A stretch of 64,000 nucleotides of DNA, taken from Butyrivibrio sp. AE3004. Its GTDB lineage: Bacteria; Bacillota; Clostridia; Lachnospirales; Lachnospiraceae. Made by a program: the position numbers and the translations under genes. Numbering within the stretch: position 1 is the first letter of the stretch; every line of letters starts with the position of its first letter. Shown here piece by piece: positions 7,446 to 16,408 of this stretch. The notes below the pieces were generated by a model. That model had not been told where the DNA came from, did not search any database, and saw only the letters and a list, made by a program, of their open reading frames with translations. Location of the stretch: contig NZ_JNLQ01000002.1 of assembly GCF_000703165.1 (NCBI RefSeq), positions 1,984,001-2,048,000 of the forward strand, given 5' to 3'.

Positions 7446-9101
7446 TTATTTTCCTAACAGGTAATCTATGAATTGCTGGGCTGTACGACCTGAAAGACCG
7501 CCGTGATTCATCTCCCATTTCCTGGCTTCTGCGATCAGTTCATCCCCTTCCATATCAATTCCGTTACGTCTTGCAAGAACACGAACAATCTCATCATATT
7601 CCTTCATCTCCGGTGCCCCGAAATAAATAGTTACACCAAATCTGTTAGCAAGAGACAGTTTTTCCTGTACAGTATCATTTCTGTGAAGATCGTCATCAAG
7701 AACAGCCGGCTTATCCTTAAAGCTCTCACGAATAAGATGCCTTCTGTTGGAAGTTGCGTATATAAGCACGTTTTCCGGTTTCTTCTCAAGGCCTCCTTCA
7801 ATCACGGCTTTAAGATATTTGTAATCTGTCTCAAATTCCTCAAAGCTAAGGTCATCCATATAAATAATAAATTTGTAATTTCTTCCCTTTATCTGAGCTA
7901 TAACATCGTTCAAATCCTTGAACTGATGCTTATAAATTTCAATTATTCTAAGACCTTTGTCAAAATACTCATTGGCAATTGCCTTGATGCAAGAAGATTT
8001 GCCTGTGCCGGCATCGCCGTACAAAAGACAGTTGTTTGCTTTTTTCCCAGAGACAAATGCCTCTGTATTTTCAACAAGCTTCTGCTTTGCAATCTCATAT
8101 CCGACAAGGTCTGATAACTGAACATGCCTTATATTTCTGATAGGTTCGATCAATGCCTGCGGCTCTTTGTGTCTTACTCTGAATGCTTTATGAAGTCCGA
8201 ATTTTCCAACTCCGTAGTGTTTGTAAAAAAGAGCAAGCTCAGACAGCATATCCTCTGCACTGTCACAACCTGCAAGGTCTTTTGCAAGCTCGCATATTCT
8301 GTCTCTTACCCTAGTGTTAAACACCTTGCTCTCAGAGCTCCCGACTTTATAATCAAACAGCACCGAAAATTCGGGGACGCAGAGCCTTTTGATCATTTCA
8401 GAAAAATCAATGTCAAACCATCTTTTAAAGCACTTAAGGTCATGAAGTGCAAGTTCTCTTATTGAGCCACCTGTATCTCCTCTCTTCTCATCCGACATAC
8501 TGTATGCGTTTTCATCGGATACCAAAAGAAGCGCAAGAAAGGTGTGCCAGAGATTGCCGCTAAAGCCTCTCCTTGCTGACTCATCAATAAGCATATTCAT
8601 ACATGAATGGATAAGTTTCCCCTGCTCTTCAGTACTGTAATGTGCATCCGCAAGTTTCCTGTCTGAAAGAACCACGAGCGTATCTCTAAGATATGTCTGC
8701 TTATCGGATGCATTCCTGTAAAGTATCAATGAGTTGTCGCCGTCATTTAAATCGTCAAAGGAAGAAGTTAGTTTTGAACTATTATCACTGGCTGTAAGCG
8801 GATCTTCCAAAGCTCCCTTATCGATTATTCCGTTCTCATCCAGCCTTTTGTACTGACGTTTTCTGCTTATCTCCATAATCTTTTGGATAAGCTCACCTGC
8901 CGCCTCCCTGTTTTCTTCGTCCTTAGCAAGCAATTGAAAGGATTTTACCTTTTCCGACTCTCTTTCCTTGTCAAAGACATTTTTCCCTATCTTTATTTTA
9001 TAATCAGCAACCTTCTCACTGATCTCCATTCTCTTTTCAAAGAGCGCAAGCAGCTCCGAATCGATTTTGTCAATATCCCCTCGAAGTTCGTTTAAATCCA
9101 T
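7446..9101 (-). CDS. Chorismate-mutase-like domain fused to a DUF815-type AAA ATPase
   Basis: 551 residues. Residues 1 to about 85 read as an AroQ-type chorismate mutase helix bundle: LRGDIDKIDSELLALFEKRM, then VADYKIKIGKNVFDKERE. A variable middle follows. From about residue 320 comes a P-loop ATPase like DUF815/YcjX-neighbourhood AAA proteins, with Walker A LLYGDAGTGKSS, Walker B KFIIYMDDLSFEE and a sensor-like YATSNRRHL segment. The C-terminal GLSGRTAQQFIDYL fits DUF815. The ATPase assignment is strong, its job is unknown. Whether the mutase domain is active cannot be judged. It lies 37 bases before ppx, so it probably belongs to the polyphosphate operon. Confidence 0.8.
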   Translation of the reverse strand: MDLNELRGDIDKIDSELLALFEKRMEISEKVADYKIKIGKNVFDKERESEKVKSFQLLAKDEENREAAGELIQKIMEISRKRQYKRLDENGIIDKGALEDPLTASDNSSKLTSSFDDLNDGDNSLILYRNASDKQTYLRDTLVVLSDRKLADAHYSTEEQGKLIHSCMNMLIDESARRGFSGNLWHTFLALLLVSDENAYSMSDEKRGDTGGSIRELALHDLKCFKRWFDIDFSEMIKRLCVPEFSVLFDYKVGSSESKVFNTRVRDRICELAKDLAGCDSAEDMLSELALFYKHYGVGKFGLHKAFRVRHKEPQALIEPIRNIRHVQLSDLVGYEIAKQKLVENTEAFVSGKKANNCLLYGDAGTGKSSCIKAIANEYFDKGLRIIEIYKHQFKDLNDVIAQIKGRNYKFIIYMDDLSFEEFETDYKYLKAVIEGGLEKKPENVLIYATSNRRHLIRESFKDKPAVLDDDLHRNDTVQEKLSLANRFGVTIYFGAPEMKEYDEIVRVLARRNGIDMEGDELIAEARKWEMNHGGLSGRTAQQFIDYLLGK

Positions 9102-9214
9102 CCATTCATCTCCTTATTATTAGAAGTATCATAATCCCTTTTTTTGTATATAATATACCACATTTTAGACATGAATTTTCGGAAAGTTAATGGCATTGTA
9201 CCTAAAAATCGTGC

Positions 9215-9220
9215 TATAAT
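9215..9220 (+). promoter_or_regulatory. Extended -10 promoter for the DUF5050-like gene
   Basis: TATAAT is preceded by TGC (TGnTATAAT), the extended -10 pattern that does not need a good -35 box. It lies about 60 bases before the ATG at 9282 in the divergent gap. No good -35 match was seen. Confidence 0.45.
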
Positions 9221-9281
9221 TTATAAAATAAAGTCTATTAGTCCCATTGTTATTTCATAATTATAATGAGGTAAGATTTTT

Positions 9282-10301
9282 ATGCAAAAAAGAGTTCCTC
9301 TCATTATTTTTTCAGCTATAGTCGTGGCTTCTACAATTCTGATTTTGTTATATTTACTGTCTAAGCGTGTTCCGATGAACGATGAAACCGTGGTTGGTAA
9401 CACTCCCGGTAATCTTTACAATGGTGGGATCGTTATGGAAATGGACGGAAGAGTCTATTTTGCAAACCCTTTGGAAAATGACTGTCTTTACTCTATGAAT
9501 CCCGATGAAACAGATTTAAAAGAAATGACCTCCATGGGCGTTAGAAATATCGTCGGAGCCGGAAAATATATTTATTACTATCTCGATTATTCAAAGACTA
9601 ACCTGTCAGGTGATCTGAAAGGTCTCGGAAGAGTTTCAACATTCTACGGCTTGTACAGATGTGATACTGACGGGGATAACCAGTCCCTTCTTGACAGAGA
9701 AAACATCTCAGCTGTGCAGCTGGTAGGAAGTAACCTCTACTATCGCGTTGACTACGGTGAGGAGGCCGGGCTTAACAGCATAAGAATTGATGCCAAGGAA
9801 CAGGCTCACATTACTACCGAACTTCTTGATCCCTCCTGCGCAATTAACGGAAAAATATACTACAGCGGTATTGACCTTGATCACAATCTTCATGTCATGG
9901 ACACTCTTTCCGAAAATGCATCCGGGATTGTTTTAAACGGAAATATCTGGCAGCCCATCATTCAGGGTGACTACGTGTATTACATCGATGCAGCCCACCA
10001 TTACAGGCTTTGCCGTTCAAACATGAATAGTGGTAATACCGAAGTGCTCACCAATTCAAGAGTTGATTTTTACAACATGAATGAATACAACATTTTCTAT
10101 GCCACATCAGAAGCCGGTAACCAGACACTTCGCGTTATGAGGCTTGATGGTTCGGGAAATACCGTAATAGCTGAAGGCGTTTACCATGGACTCAGCCTTA
10201 CTTCAAAATACCTGTACTTTAAGCCTTTTGGAGTCGACAATGTAATGTACCATGTTCCTGTAGACGGATCTGCAATGGTAAGTACTTTCCTTCCCTACTG
10301 A
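9282..10301 (+). CDS. Membrane-anchored extracellular propeller-like protein (DUF5050 type)
   Basis: 339 residues. An N-terminal hydrophobic segment (VPLIIFSAIVVASTILILLY, about residues 4-23) is a signal anchor. The rest consists of repeated blocks of the form G-x-(I/V)-YY-x-D with aromatic pairs (KYIYYYLDYS, GSNLYYRVDYG, GKIYYSGID, GDYVYYIDAAH), spaced like blades of a beta-propeller. This matches DUF5050 proteins, common surface proteins of clostridia with unknown ligands. The start has GAGGTAAGA ten bases upstream. It is a single-gene unit transcribed toward pyrB; nothing in the sequence gives its function. Confidence 0.7.
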   Translation: MQKRVPLIIFSAIVVASTILILLYLLSKRVPMNDETVVGNTPGNLYNGGIVMEMDGRVYFANPLENDCLYSMNPDETDLKEMTSMGVRNIVGAGKYIYYYLDYSKTNLSGDLKGLGRVSTFYGLYRCDTDGDNQSLLDRENISAVQLVGSNLYYRVDYGEEAGLNSIRIDAKEQAHITTELLDPSCAINGKIYYSGIDLDHNLHVMDTLSENASGIVLNGNIWQPIIQGDYVYYIDAAHHYRLCRSNMNSGNTEVLTNSRVDFYNMNEYNIFYATSEAGNQTLRVMRLDGSGNTVIAEGVYHGLSLTSKYLYFKPFGVDNVMYHVPVDGSAMVSTFLPY

Positions 10302-10323
10302 TTATTTTTTAAAAAATATTGTC

Positions 10324-10351
10324 TAGACAAAGTGCTCCAAACATATATAAT
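10324..10351 (+). promoter_or_regulatory. Promoter for pyrB-pyrI
   Basis: A -35 box TAGACA (10324-10329) and a perfect -10 TATAAT (10346-10351) are separated by 16 bases. Transcription would start near 10358, inside the dyad described next. Confidence 0.55.
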
Positions 10352-10383
10352 TGATTAAGAAAAAATGATAATCAATTATATAT
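10343..10383 (+). promoter_or_regulatory. Perfect 15-bp AT-rich dyad overlapping the pyrB -10 box and leader
   Basis: ATATATAATTGATTA (10343-10357) is repeated in inverse at 10369-10383 with an 11-base spacer. The left arm contains the -10 box and the right arm ends directly before the GGGAGTG ribosome binding site. It could be an operator for a repressor or a hairpin that hides the ribosome binding site. No PyrR anti-terminator or UMP-type leader peptide was recognised. Confidence 0.55.
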
Positions 10384-10398
10384 GGGAGTGCAGAATCT

Positions 10399-11358
10399 AT
10401 GATGAACAATCTAAGACACATGATGCGTCCGCTCGATTTTTCAGTTGAAGAATTGGACCAGCTCTTTGATACAGCAGGTGATATCGAGCGAAACATGAGC
10501 AGTTATGCCCACAAGTGTGATGGCAACATACTAGCAACCTGTTTTTATGAACCGAGCACCAGAACAAGACTCAGCTTTGAAACAGCAATGCTTCGACTCG
10601 GAGGTCAGATAATCGGTTTTGCCGATGCTTCAAGTTCATCCGTTTCAAAAGGCGAAAGTGTTGCCGATACTATCCGTGTTATTTCCAGTTTCGCTGATAT
10701 CTGTGCAATGCGTCACCCAAAAGAAGGCGCACCTATGGTAGCTGCAGCGAATTCTATTATTCCCGTTATTAATGCCGGTGATGGCGGTCATCACCACCCT
10801 ACTCAGACTCTTACAGATCTTCTCACCATTCGTTCTTTATATGGTTCTCTTGGTGGTTTCACAATCGGTCTTTGCGGTGATCTCAAATTTGGCAGAACCG
10901 TTCATTCCTTAATAAATGCTTTAGTCCGTTATAAGGATATACATTTTATTTTCATATCGCCAAATGAACTTCGTGTTCCCGACTACATAACAGAGCTTCT
11001 AAATGATAGCGGTATAACCTATGAAGAGGTAATTAAACTCGAAGATGTAATGCCAAGACTGGATCTGCTCTACATGACACGAGTTCAGAAGGAGCGTTTT
11101 TTCAATGAAGAGGATTACATCCGTCTGCGCGATTTCTATATCTTGAACGAAGAAAAAATGGCAATGGCAAAAAAGGATATGCATATTTTGCATCCACTTC
11201 CCAGAGTTAATGAAATTTCCGTTGAAGTGGATAAGGATCCAAGAGCCGCTTATTTCAAACAGGTTCAATATGGTCTTTATGTAAGAATGGCTCTTATACT
11301 CACTCTTTTGGACAAAACCGATGCACATATGAACCATGGACTTCTAAGAGTGTTCTAA
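10399..11358 (+). CDS. pyrB: Aspartate carbamoyltransferase catalytic subunit
   Basis: A 319-residue enzyme that condenses carbamoyl phosphate with aspartate, the committed step of pyrimidine synthesis. The carbamoyl-phosphate site [11 protein letters not shown] is intact. [11 protein letters not shown] and the downstream HPLPRVNEI motif are also present, along with the MTRVQKERF segment typical of ATCase rather than ornithine carbamoyltransferase. The length is usual for the family. It is followed 49 bases later by the regulatory subunit gene, so the enzyme should form an allosteric holoenzyme like that of enteric bacteria. The ATG follows GGGAGTG. Confidence 0.97.
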   Translation: MMNNLRHMMRPLDFSVEELDQLFDTAGDIERNMSSYAHKCDGNILATCFYEPSTRTRLSFETAMLRLGGQIIGFADASSSSVSKGESVADTIRVISSFADICAMRHPKEGAPMVAAANSIIPVINAGDGGHHHPTQTLTDLLTIRSLYGSLGGFTIGLCGDLKFGRTVHSLINALVRYKDIHFIFISPNELRVPDYITELLNDSGITYEEVIKLEDVMPRLDLLYMTRVQKERFFNEEDYIRLRDFYILNEEKMAMAKKDMHILHPLPRVNEISVEVDKDPRAAYFKQVQYGLYVRMALILTLLDKTDAHMNHGLLRVF

Positions 11359-11407
11359 CTAAAAAACGTAATCATGGTCAGCTTCACCTTATCAGAAAGG
11401 ATACAAT

Positions 11408-11845
11408 ATGCTAAACGTAGGAAAAATTGAAGAAGGCTTCGTCTTAGACCATATAAAAGCCGGACGCAGCATGCAGATTTACCATCACCTTGGTCTTGAT
11501 AAACTTGACTGTACTGTTGCAATTATAAAAAATGCCAAGAGTAATGTAATGGGCAAGAAGGACATTCTTAAAGTTGAATGTGATATAGATACTCTTAATC
11601 TTGATGTTCTGGCTTTCATAGACCACAGCATCACGGTTAATGTAATAAAAGAAGGAGAAATTGTTGAAAAGAGAGCACTCTTCCTTCCTCATGAGATCTC
11701 AAATGTCATAAAATGCCATAATCCCCGCTGTATTACCTCTATCGAGCAGGGATTACCTCATATCTTCTATCTTGCAGATGAAGAAAAAGAAATTTATCGT
11801 TGCAAATACTGCGACGAAAAATACACCGAAGGTGATAAAAGGTAA
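11408..11845 (+). CDS. pyrI: Aspartate carbamoyltransferase regulatory subunit
   Basis: 145 residues. The N-terminal allosteric domain carries the nucleotide-binding GFVLDHIKAG segment. The C-terminal zinc domain has two paired cysteine motifs, CHNPRC and CKYC, which bind the structural zinc that contacts PyrB. It transmits inhibition by CTP and activation by ATP in characterised relatives; whether that holds here is not known. AGAAAGGA precedes the ATG. The gene is in an operon with pyrB, and a structured repeat follows its stop by about a dozen bases. Confidence 0.96.
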   Translation: MLNVGKIEEGFVLDHIKAGRSMQIYHHLGLDKLDCTVAIIKNAKSNVMGKKDILKVECDIDTLNLDVLAFIDHSITVNVIKEGEIVEKRALFLPHEISNVIKCHNPRCITSIEQGLPHIFYLADEEKEIYRCKYCDEKYTEGDKR

Positions 11846-11856
11846 GCAGCGAAGCT

Positions 11857-11970
11857 ATCCATTTGGAAATGCCTGTTTTCATCTGCGGTGTGATTTCTAA
11901 AACTTATAAAGCAGCAAATGCCTCATTTCGAAGTTGCTCAAAGCAATCGGCATTTGCTGCTTTCTTTATT
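11857..11970. repeat. Structured intergenic hairpin element, copy A (right outer arm missing)
   Basis: The left outer arm begins ATCCATTTGGAAATG and continues through a conserved TGCGGTGTGATTT segment. The central stem pairs 11908-11922 with 11949-11963, 15 perfect pairs, around a 26-base loop (TCATTTCG ... AAGCAATC). The right outer arm seen in copies B and C is absent here. It lies between the convergent pyrI and ABC ATPase genes. The T-rich tract after the stem means it may also serve as a terminator for pyrBI. Confidence 0.75.
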
Positions 11971-11985
11971 AATGTATGTAAAAAC

Positions 11986-12759
11986 TCAGTTACCACATTC
12001 GACACTGATTTCATTAAACAGATGCATTATCTGCTCCGGGTTCATCTTTTTCTTATCCTCTCCGGACTTATCAAGGATGACTGATCCTTCATGCATCATG
12101 AGAAGTCTGTCGCCGTACTGCGTGGCATAACGAAGATTGTGAGTTACCATGATAGTGGTCACCTTTTTCTCTCTTACTATTTTCTCAGTAAGTTCCATTA
12201 TTATGTCTGCAGTCTTAGGATCCAGAGCTGCTGTATGCTCATCAAGAATCAAAAACTCAAGCGGAGTCATCGTACTCATCAAAAGAGCTACCGCCTGACG
12301 CTGTCCACCTGATAATGAACCAACCTTTGTATAAAGCTTATCCTCTAATCCGAGACCGAGACTTTTTAACAGCTCTCTGTAATAATCCTTACGCTTGTGA
12401 TTAACTCCCGGCTGAAGACCAAAAATCTTGCCCTTGTTATCGGCAATCGACATATTTTCAAGTATGTTCATAGAGGGGCAGGTTCCCTTGGAAGGATCCT
12501 GATAAACTCTTCCAATAGTTCTGTGTCTCTGATAATCACGCTCATTGGCAATGTTCACGCCATTAACCAGAACCTCTCCTTTATCAGCCTGAATAGAGCC
12601 ACAGATAATATTCAGCATCGATGTTTTTCCCGAACCATTACTTCCAACAACCGCAACAAACTGTCCATCAGGAACCGTGAGGTTAAAATCATCAAAGAGG
12701 CACATCTCATTGACACTACCGGGATTATAATTTTTGTATATAGATTTAAGTTCCAGCAT
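11986..12759 (-). CDS. ABC transporter ATP-binding protein of a TrpXYZ-like importer
   Basis: 257-residue ATPase subunit. Walker A is GSNGSGKTS, the signature is LSGGQRQAVALL, Walker B is LEFLILDEHTAALDP, and the H-loop His is in MVTHNLRYA. It powers the importer formed with the permease and lipoprotein genes upstream. The start is one base after the permease stop, with its GGAGG site inside the permease end, so translation is coupled. This three-gene arrangement is the family often annotated as tryptophan/tyrosine-type ABC transport; no T-box leader that would fix the substrate was recognised here. Confidence 0.93.
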   Translation of the reverse strand: MLELKSIYKNYNPGSVNEMCLFDDFNLTVPDGQFVAVVGSNGSGKTSMLNIICGSIQADKGEVLVNGVNIANERDYQRHRTIGRVYQDPSKGTCPSMNILENMSIADNKGKIFGLQPGVNHKRKDYYRELLKSLGLGLEDKLYTKVGSLSGGQRQAVALLMSTMTPLEFLILDEHTAALDPKTADIIMELTEKIVREKKVTTIMVTHNLRYATQYGDRLLMMHEGSVILDKSGEDKKKMNPEQIMHLFNEISVECGN

Positions 12760-12760
12760 A

Positions 12761-13645
12761 TCAGGCCTCCACTTTCCGTTTCCTGTCCCTTGTGATAATC
12801 AAAATTACCAGGAAAAGAACAGCTGTGATAAGCTTTAAGTCGGTTGACTGTAAGCCGCATTTAATGGCAATTGCCACGCATGCTTTATAAACAATGGCTC
12901 CGATGACAACGCTTGTTGTAATGTTGAAAAATTTAAGCTTTCCCAAAAGAGCTGTGCCGATTATAACACTTGCAAGTCCTATAACAGCAGTTCCCGTACC
13001 CATTGATACATCAAAATATCTCTGCTGCTGTGCATATATCGCACCGGAAAGCGCAACAAGTCCGTTTGCTATCGCAAGGCCTGTTATACGAACCTTGCCT
13101 CTGTCGACGCCCATTGATGTAACAAGAACATCGTTATCACCAACTGCCTGAAGCATAAGGCCGGAACGTGTTTTTAAATACCAATCCAGAATAAGCTTAA
13201 CGACTATCGTAATTACAAGAAGAATTATAACTGACTGAAATTTATCAAGTCCCGGAACTGCGCCAAAAAGGGAATTCATGGACTTATTGTCGAAAATTGT
13301 ATAGTAGTCATACATAGGAAGATTGGCTTTTCCGGCAATTCGTAAATTAATCGAGTATAAACCTGTCATCATAATTATACCCGCCAAAAGATCGCGAACC
13401 TTGAAAACCACATGGATAATACCTGTGCAGACACCCACAATACAACCTGCAGCAAAACATATAGGCAATGTAAGGATTGGAGCCACTCCCGCCCTTATCA
13501 TGACTACGGCAAGGCAGATTCCGAAAGGAAAACCTCCGTCGACCGTCATATCAGGAAAATCAAGTATTTTATATGTGATATACATTCCGAGAGCCATGAT
13601 TGCATAGCACAATCCCTGCTCCAATACACTTACTATCAGTGCCAT
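12761..13645 (-). CDS. ABC transporter permease of a TrpXYZ-like importer
   Basis: 294 residues with about eight to nine hydrophobic segments, of the branched-chain amino-acid/ribose permease superfamily fold. Conserved small-residue stretches such as ALGMYITYKILDFPDMTVDG near the N-terminus and GLANGLVALSGAIYAQQQ-like packing in the middle (around residue 195) fit the TrpY/DUF-type permeases paired with ABC_sub_bind lipoproteins. GGAGGA precedes the ATG. It sits 11 bases after the lipoprotein gene and one base before the ATPase gene, so the three form one operon. The probable cargo is an amino acid or related small molecule. Confidence 0.9.
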   Translation of the reverse strand: MALIVSVLEQGLCYAIMALGMYITYKILDFPDMTVDGGFPFGICLAVVMIRAGVAPILTLPICFAAGCIVGVCTGIIHVVFKVRDLLAGIIMMTGLYSINLRIAGKANLPMYDYYTIFDNKSMNSLFGAVPGLDKFQSVIILLVITIVVKLILDWYLKTRSGLMLQAVGDNDVLVTSMGVDRGKVRITGLAIANGLVALSGAIYAQQQRYFDVSMGTGTAVIGLASVIIGTALLGKLKFFNITTSVVIGAIVYKACVAIAIKCGLQSTDLKLITAVLFLVILIITRDRKRKVEA

Positions 13646-13656
13646 AATTCCTCCAA

Positions 13657-14850
13657 TTAATTAGCAGCAATACTGTCAAAGCTTTCAGCTGCACTTGAAA
13701 CCAGTTCCTCATCAAGAGTCAACTCAATTTCTTCAGCAGCCTTTGTGTTTACATAAAGGCTGGGCTCATCAATTACTTCAAAAGGCATATCTGAAGCCTT
13801 GCTTTCTCCCTTAAGGACCTTAGCAGCCATCTCACCTGTCTGAATTCCGAGCTTAACATAATCAAGTCCCATAGCCGCAACACAGCCAACCTTTACCTGT
13901 TCAACCTCTGAACCAAACACAGGAATCTTCTGTTCCTTAGCATGGCTAAGTACTGTCTGAAGACCTGAAACCACAGTATTATCAGTAAGATTGTTGATGC
14001 AGTCAACCTTGGTTACAAGGTCTGCAGCAGCCATATCAAGATCAGCGAGTGTATTGATGCCGCTGTCTACGATTTCAAAACCATACTCAGCTGCATGCTC
14101 TTTATACTGAGCAATTGTGCTCTCAGAATTTGTCTCGCTTGTTGTGTAAAGGATACCAATCTTCTTGGCATCGGGAAGTATCTTACGAATCATCTCAAGC
14201 TGCTCTGTAACAGCAAGGGCATCGGAAGTTCCTGTAATATTGCCAACAGGTGTACCGTCTTCCTTGGCAAGTTCGGCAGCAACAGGATCTGAAACTGCTG
14301 AATATATAACGGGTACAGTTGTACCAAGTGCTGAATTGTAAGCACTCATAGCACTGGGTGTTGCAATACCGCAGATAAGATCTACTCCATCAGCTACGAA
14401 GGCATCTGAAATCTGGCTGGCAGTGCCTGTATCTGCCTGAGCATTCTGAAAATGAACAGTGAGGTTCTCCCCTTCAACAATGCCTTCATTTGCAAGTCCC
14501 TGAAGGAATCCCTCGCGGCAGTTATCAAGTGAGCCATGCTCAGCGAACTGAGAAATACCAATTATATATTCCTCTCCATCACTCTCTGTCTCAGTAGCAG
14601 CTTCTGTTGTCTCGCTATCTGCTTCCTCTGCCACTTCCTCAGAAGCTTCGGCATCCGCTTCCTCTGCGGGTTCCTCAGAAGCCTCTTCTACAGAATCCGC
14701 TTCATTTGCCTCTTCAGTTGTCTCCTCGACTGCATCTGTGCTCTGAGCTTCATTTGCATCATCTGCAGTCTTACGATTGTCTCCACAGCCGGTGACAGTC
14801 ATCACCATCATGGATGCAGCTAAAATAGCTGCCAGCATTTTCTTTTTCAT
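13657..14850 (-). CDS. Substrate-binding lipoprotein of a TrpXYZ-like ABC importer
   Basis: 397 residues. A lipoprotein signal ends in the lipobox VTGC, with Cys at about residue 22. An unusually long acidic linker rich in EEA/EEAD repeats follows to about residue 93. The ABC_sub_bind (DUF534, TrpX-type) ligand-binding domain begins at YIIGISQFAEHGSLDNCREG. This family captures aromatic amino acids or related ligands outside the membrane. AGGAGGA precedes the ATG. A short hairpin (AGTGC/GCACT) and a GC-rich dyad at 14938-14963 lie in its leader. It heads the three-gene import operon. Confidence 0.92.
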   Translation of the reverse strand: MKKKMLAAILAASMMVMTVTGCGDNRKTADDANEAQSTDAVEETTEEANEADSVEEASEEPAEEADAEASEEVAEEADSETTEAATETESDGEEYIIGISQFAEHGSLDNCREGFLQGLANEGIVEGENLTVHFQNAQADTGTASQISDAFVADGVDLICGIATPSAMSAYNSALGTTVPVIYSAVSDPVAAELAKEDGTPVGNITGTSDALAVTEQLEMIRKILPDAKKIGILYTTSETNSESTIAQYKEHAAEYGFEIVDSGINTLADLDMAAADLVTKVDCINNLTDNTVVSGLQTVLSHAKEQKIPVFGSEVEQVKVGCVAAMGLDYVKLGIQTGEMAAKVLKGESKASDMPFEVIDEPSLYVNTKAAEEIELTLDEELVSSAAESFDSIAAN

Positions 14851-14937
14851 AATATCCTCCTCTTACAGTGCTAAACGCACTTCACTACTGTAAATTATCA
14901 CAGCAAGTAACTGTATAATAATACACCAAAATATCCT

Positions 14938-14963
14938 ATGGCGCAACGTCACGCCGTTGCCAT
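14938..14963. promoter_or_regulatory. GC-rich inverted repeat upstream of the ABC importer operon
   Basis: ATGGC(GC)AACG and CGTTGCCAT form a dyad around a six-base centre, with a two-base bulge on the left arm. It stands out in an AT-rich leader about 90 bases before the lipoprotein start. A TATTAT candidate -10 box lies between it and the gene on the minus strand. An operator role is plausible but unproven. Confidence 0.35.
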
Positions 14964-15010
14964 TGCGATGTAAACTGATGCATTCAAAGTGTCCTTCTTT
15001 AACCATATGA

Positions 15011-15042
15011 AAAAGGCTGGATCATCAAAAATCCAGCCTTTT
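15011..15042 (-). terminator. Rho-independent terminator of the transglutaminase-LRR gene
   Basis: AAAAGGCTGGAT and ATCCAGCCTTTT form a perfect 12-bp stem around an eight-base loop, about 40 bases after the stop of the gene at 15080. T-tracts flank both sides, so it could work in either direction. Confidence 0.8.
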
Positions 15043-15079
15043 ACTGATATAATGTATAGATTTGTCTTCTCAAAACAAA

Positions 15080-16408
15080 CTACTTTTTCCTCTTATATAT
15101 AGCATTGCCTGCTGTCACCGCTTTTTTAAGCTTTTTTACAACAGAACCAAATTTAGATGCACTTGAAGCTTTTATTGTAAACTTAGCCGAATCCTTTATT
15201 CCTTTGAATGCAGTCTTATGAATAGTTTTTACCGAATCACCCTCAAAAATCACATTACAGAGCTTATAGCAATTTCCAAATGCATTCTCCCCTATAGTAG
15301 TTACTGATTTTCCGATAGTAACTTTCCTTAATGCATTATCATTGAATAATGCTTCATTATCAATCCTTGTAACAATGTAAGATTTTCCCTTTATGGTTAT
15401 GCAATCCGGAATTACTACTTGCATATATGACCGGGGAACACCTATAAGCTCTGCAGTCTTTTTTGACGTGATTCTATAAATATTCATATGACTTATAACG
15501 AAATCCCCAACTTTTACCTTCTTTATTGTTTTCTCATAATCTGTCTTACTGAATGACAAAGATGGAACGTGATTCTTTAAAATCTTAATATATTCCTTAT
15601 TTAAACTATTTGTTCCGACCAAAAGATCACCCGTAGTATAATCTGTGACATACCACTTTTTACCAATCTGCATAATATTGAAAGCATGGCACATCTCATC
15701 TGCAACATCACTACCGGCTACAATGTAAGCATTAATACCTGCAAGCTCACAATAACGCTGAATTGTAGAAGCATATGTTGAGCAGCAATATCCTGTTCCA
15801 TCTCCAAAAAGGCACCCATAAATTCCATTACAATTACGTTCGTAACCGGCATCCGACTCTTTTTCTTCAGGAACATTCTGATTCATCCAGTTAAATAAGT
15901 AGATAATCTTTTCCACATCACTTTTGCTCTGAACCTTTGAAAGAATTCCTCTAAGCTTGCTATCTGCTAAAGCAAGTTCAGCTGTATTATCACAATATTC
16001 AAAATCAATTTTGTAATAATAATATGAAGGATTCATAGGATCCTGTATTTTTCCGGAGCAGGATGGCCCCGAATAAACACTATAATCCCACGAATTATAT
16101 ACTCCACCTACATAACTATAATTAAAAAAATTGTAAATAGAACTATCGAGATCGCTGAACCCCGGTCGATCCGATTCAATCTTTACCTGATTTGGATTAG
16201 CCCTTATTACAACTATCTCCTGTAATTTCGACCTTGCATCAAGCAGTGCAGAAACAACTTCCTGAGTAGAATGTACATCAATATATCTTGATGTATCAAA
16301 CGTTGTTTCATATCCCCCCGAATATGCCTTTACTCTAACGATATCAATCAAAAACAGCATGGAAACAATGCACAAGAACTGTGCAAAACGAGTAATAACT
16401 TTTTTCAT
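15080..16408 (-). CDS. Secreted transglutaminase-like protein with C-terminal LRR_5 (BspA) repeat
   Basis: 442 residues. A signal peptide (RFAQFLCIVSMLFLIDIV) ends near residue 30. The transglutaminase-like core has Cys in GTGYCCSTYAS, His in EMCHAFNIMQIG and Asp in WYVTDYTTGD, the papain-like triad order. The C-terminal part holds BspA-type leucine-rich repeats (LRKVTIGKSVTTIGENAFGN) and ends in a Lys-rich KLKKA...YKRKK tail. The start at 16408 is favoured by GGGGGAT seven bases upstream. The secreted protein may cross-link or cleave cell-wall or host/plant polymers; the true activity is unknown. The gene at 26467 has the same architecture plus extra domains. Confidence 0.85.
   Translation of the reverse strand: MKKVITRFAQFLCIVSMLFLIDIVRVKAYSGGYETTFDTSRYIDVHSTQEVVSALLDARSKLQEIVVIRANPNQVKIESDRPGFSDLDSSIYNFFNYSYVGGVYNSWDYSVYSGPSCSGKIQDPMNPSYYYYKIDFEYCDNTAELALADSKLRGILSKVQSKSDVEKIIYLFNWMNQNVPEEKESDAGYERNCNGIYGCLFGDGTGYCCSTYASTIQRYCELAGINAYIVAGSDVADEMCHAFNIMQIGKKWYVTDYTTGDLLVGTNSLNKEYIKILKNHVPSLSFSKTDYEKTIKKVKVGDFVISHMNIYRITSKKTAELIGVPRSYMQVVIPDCITIKGKSYIVTRIDNEALFNDNALRKVTIGKSVTTIGENAFGNCYKLCNVIFEGDSVKTIHKTAFKGIKDSAKFTIKASSASKFGSVVKKLKKAVTAGNAIYKRKK

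Noticed and set aside
7503..8114. 203-residue open frame on the plus strand opposite the AAA ATPase
   Set aside because: It lies antisense to a gene with clear Walker motifs, and its composition is that of an antisense shadow.
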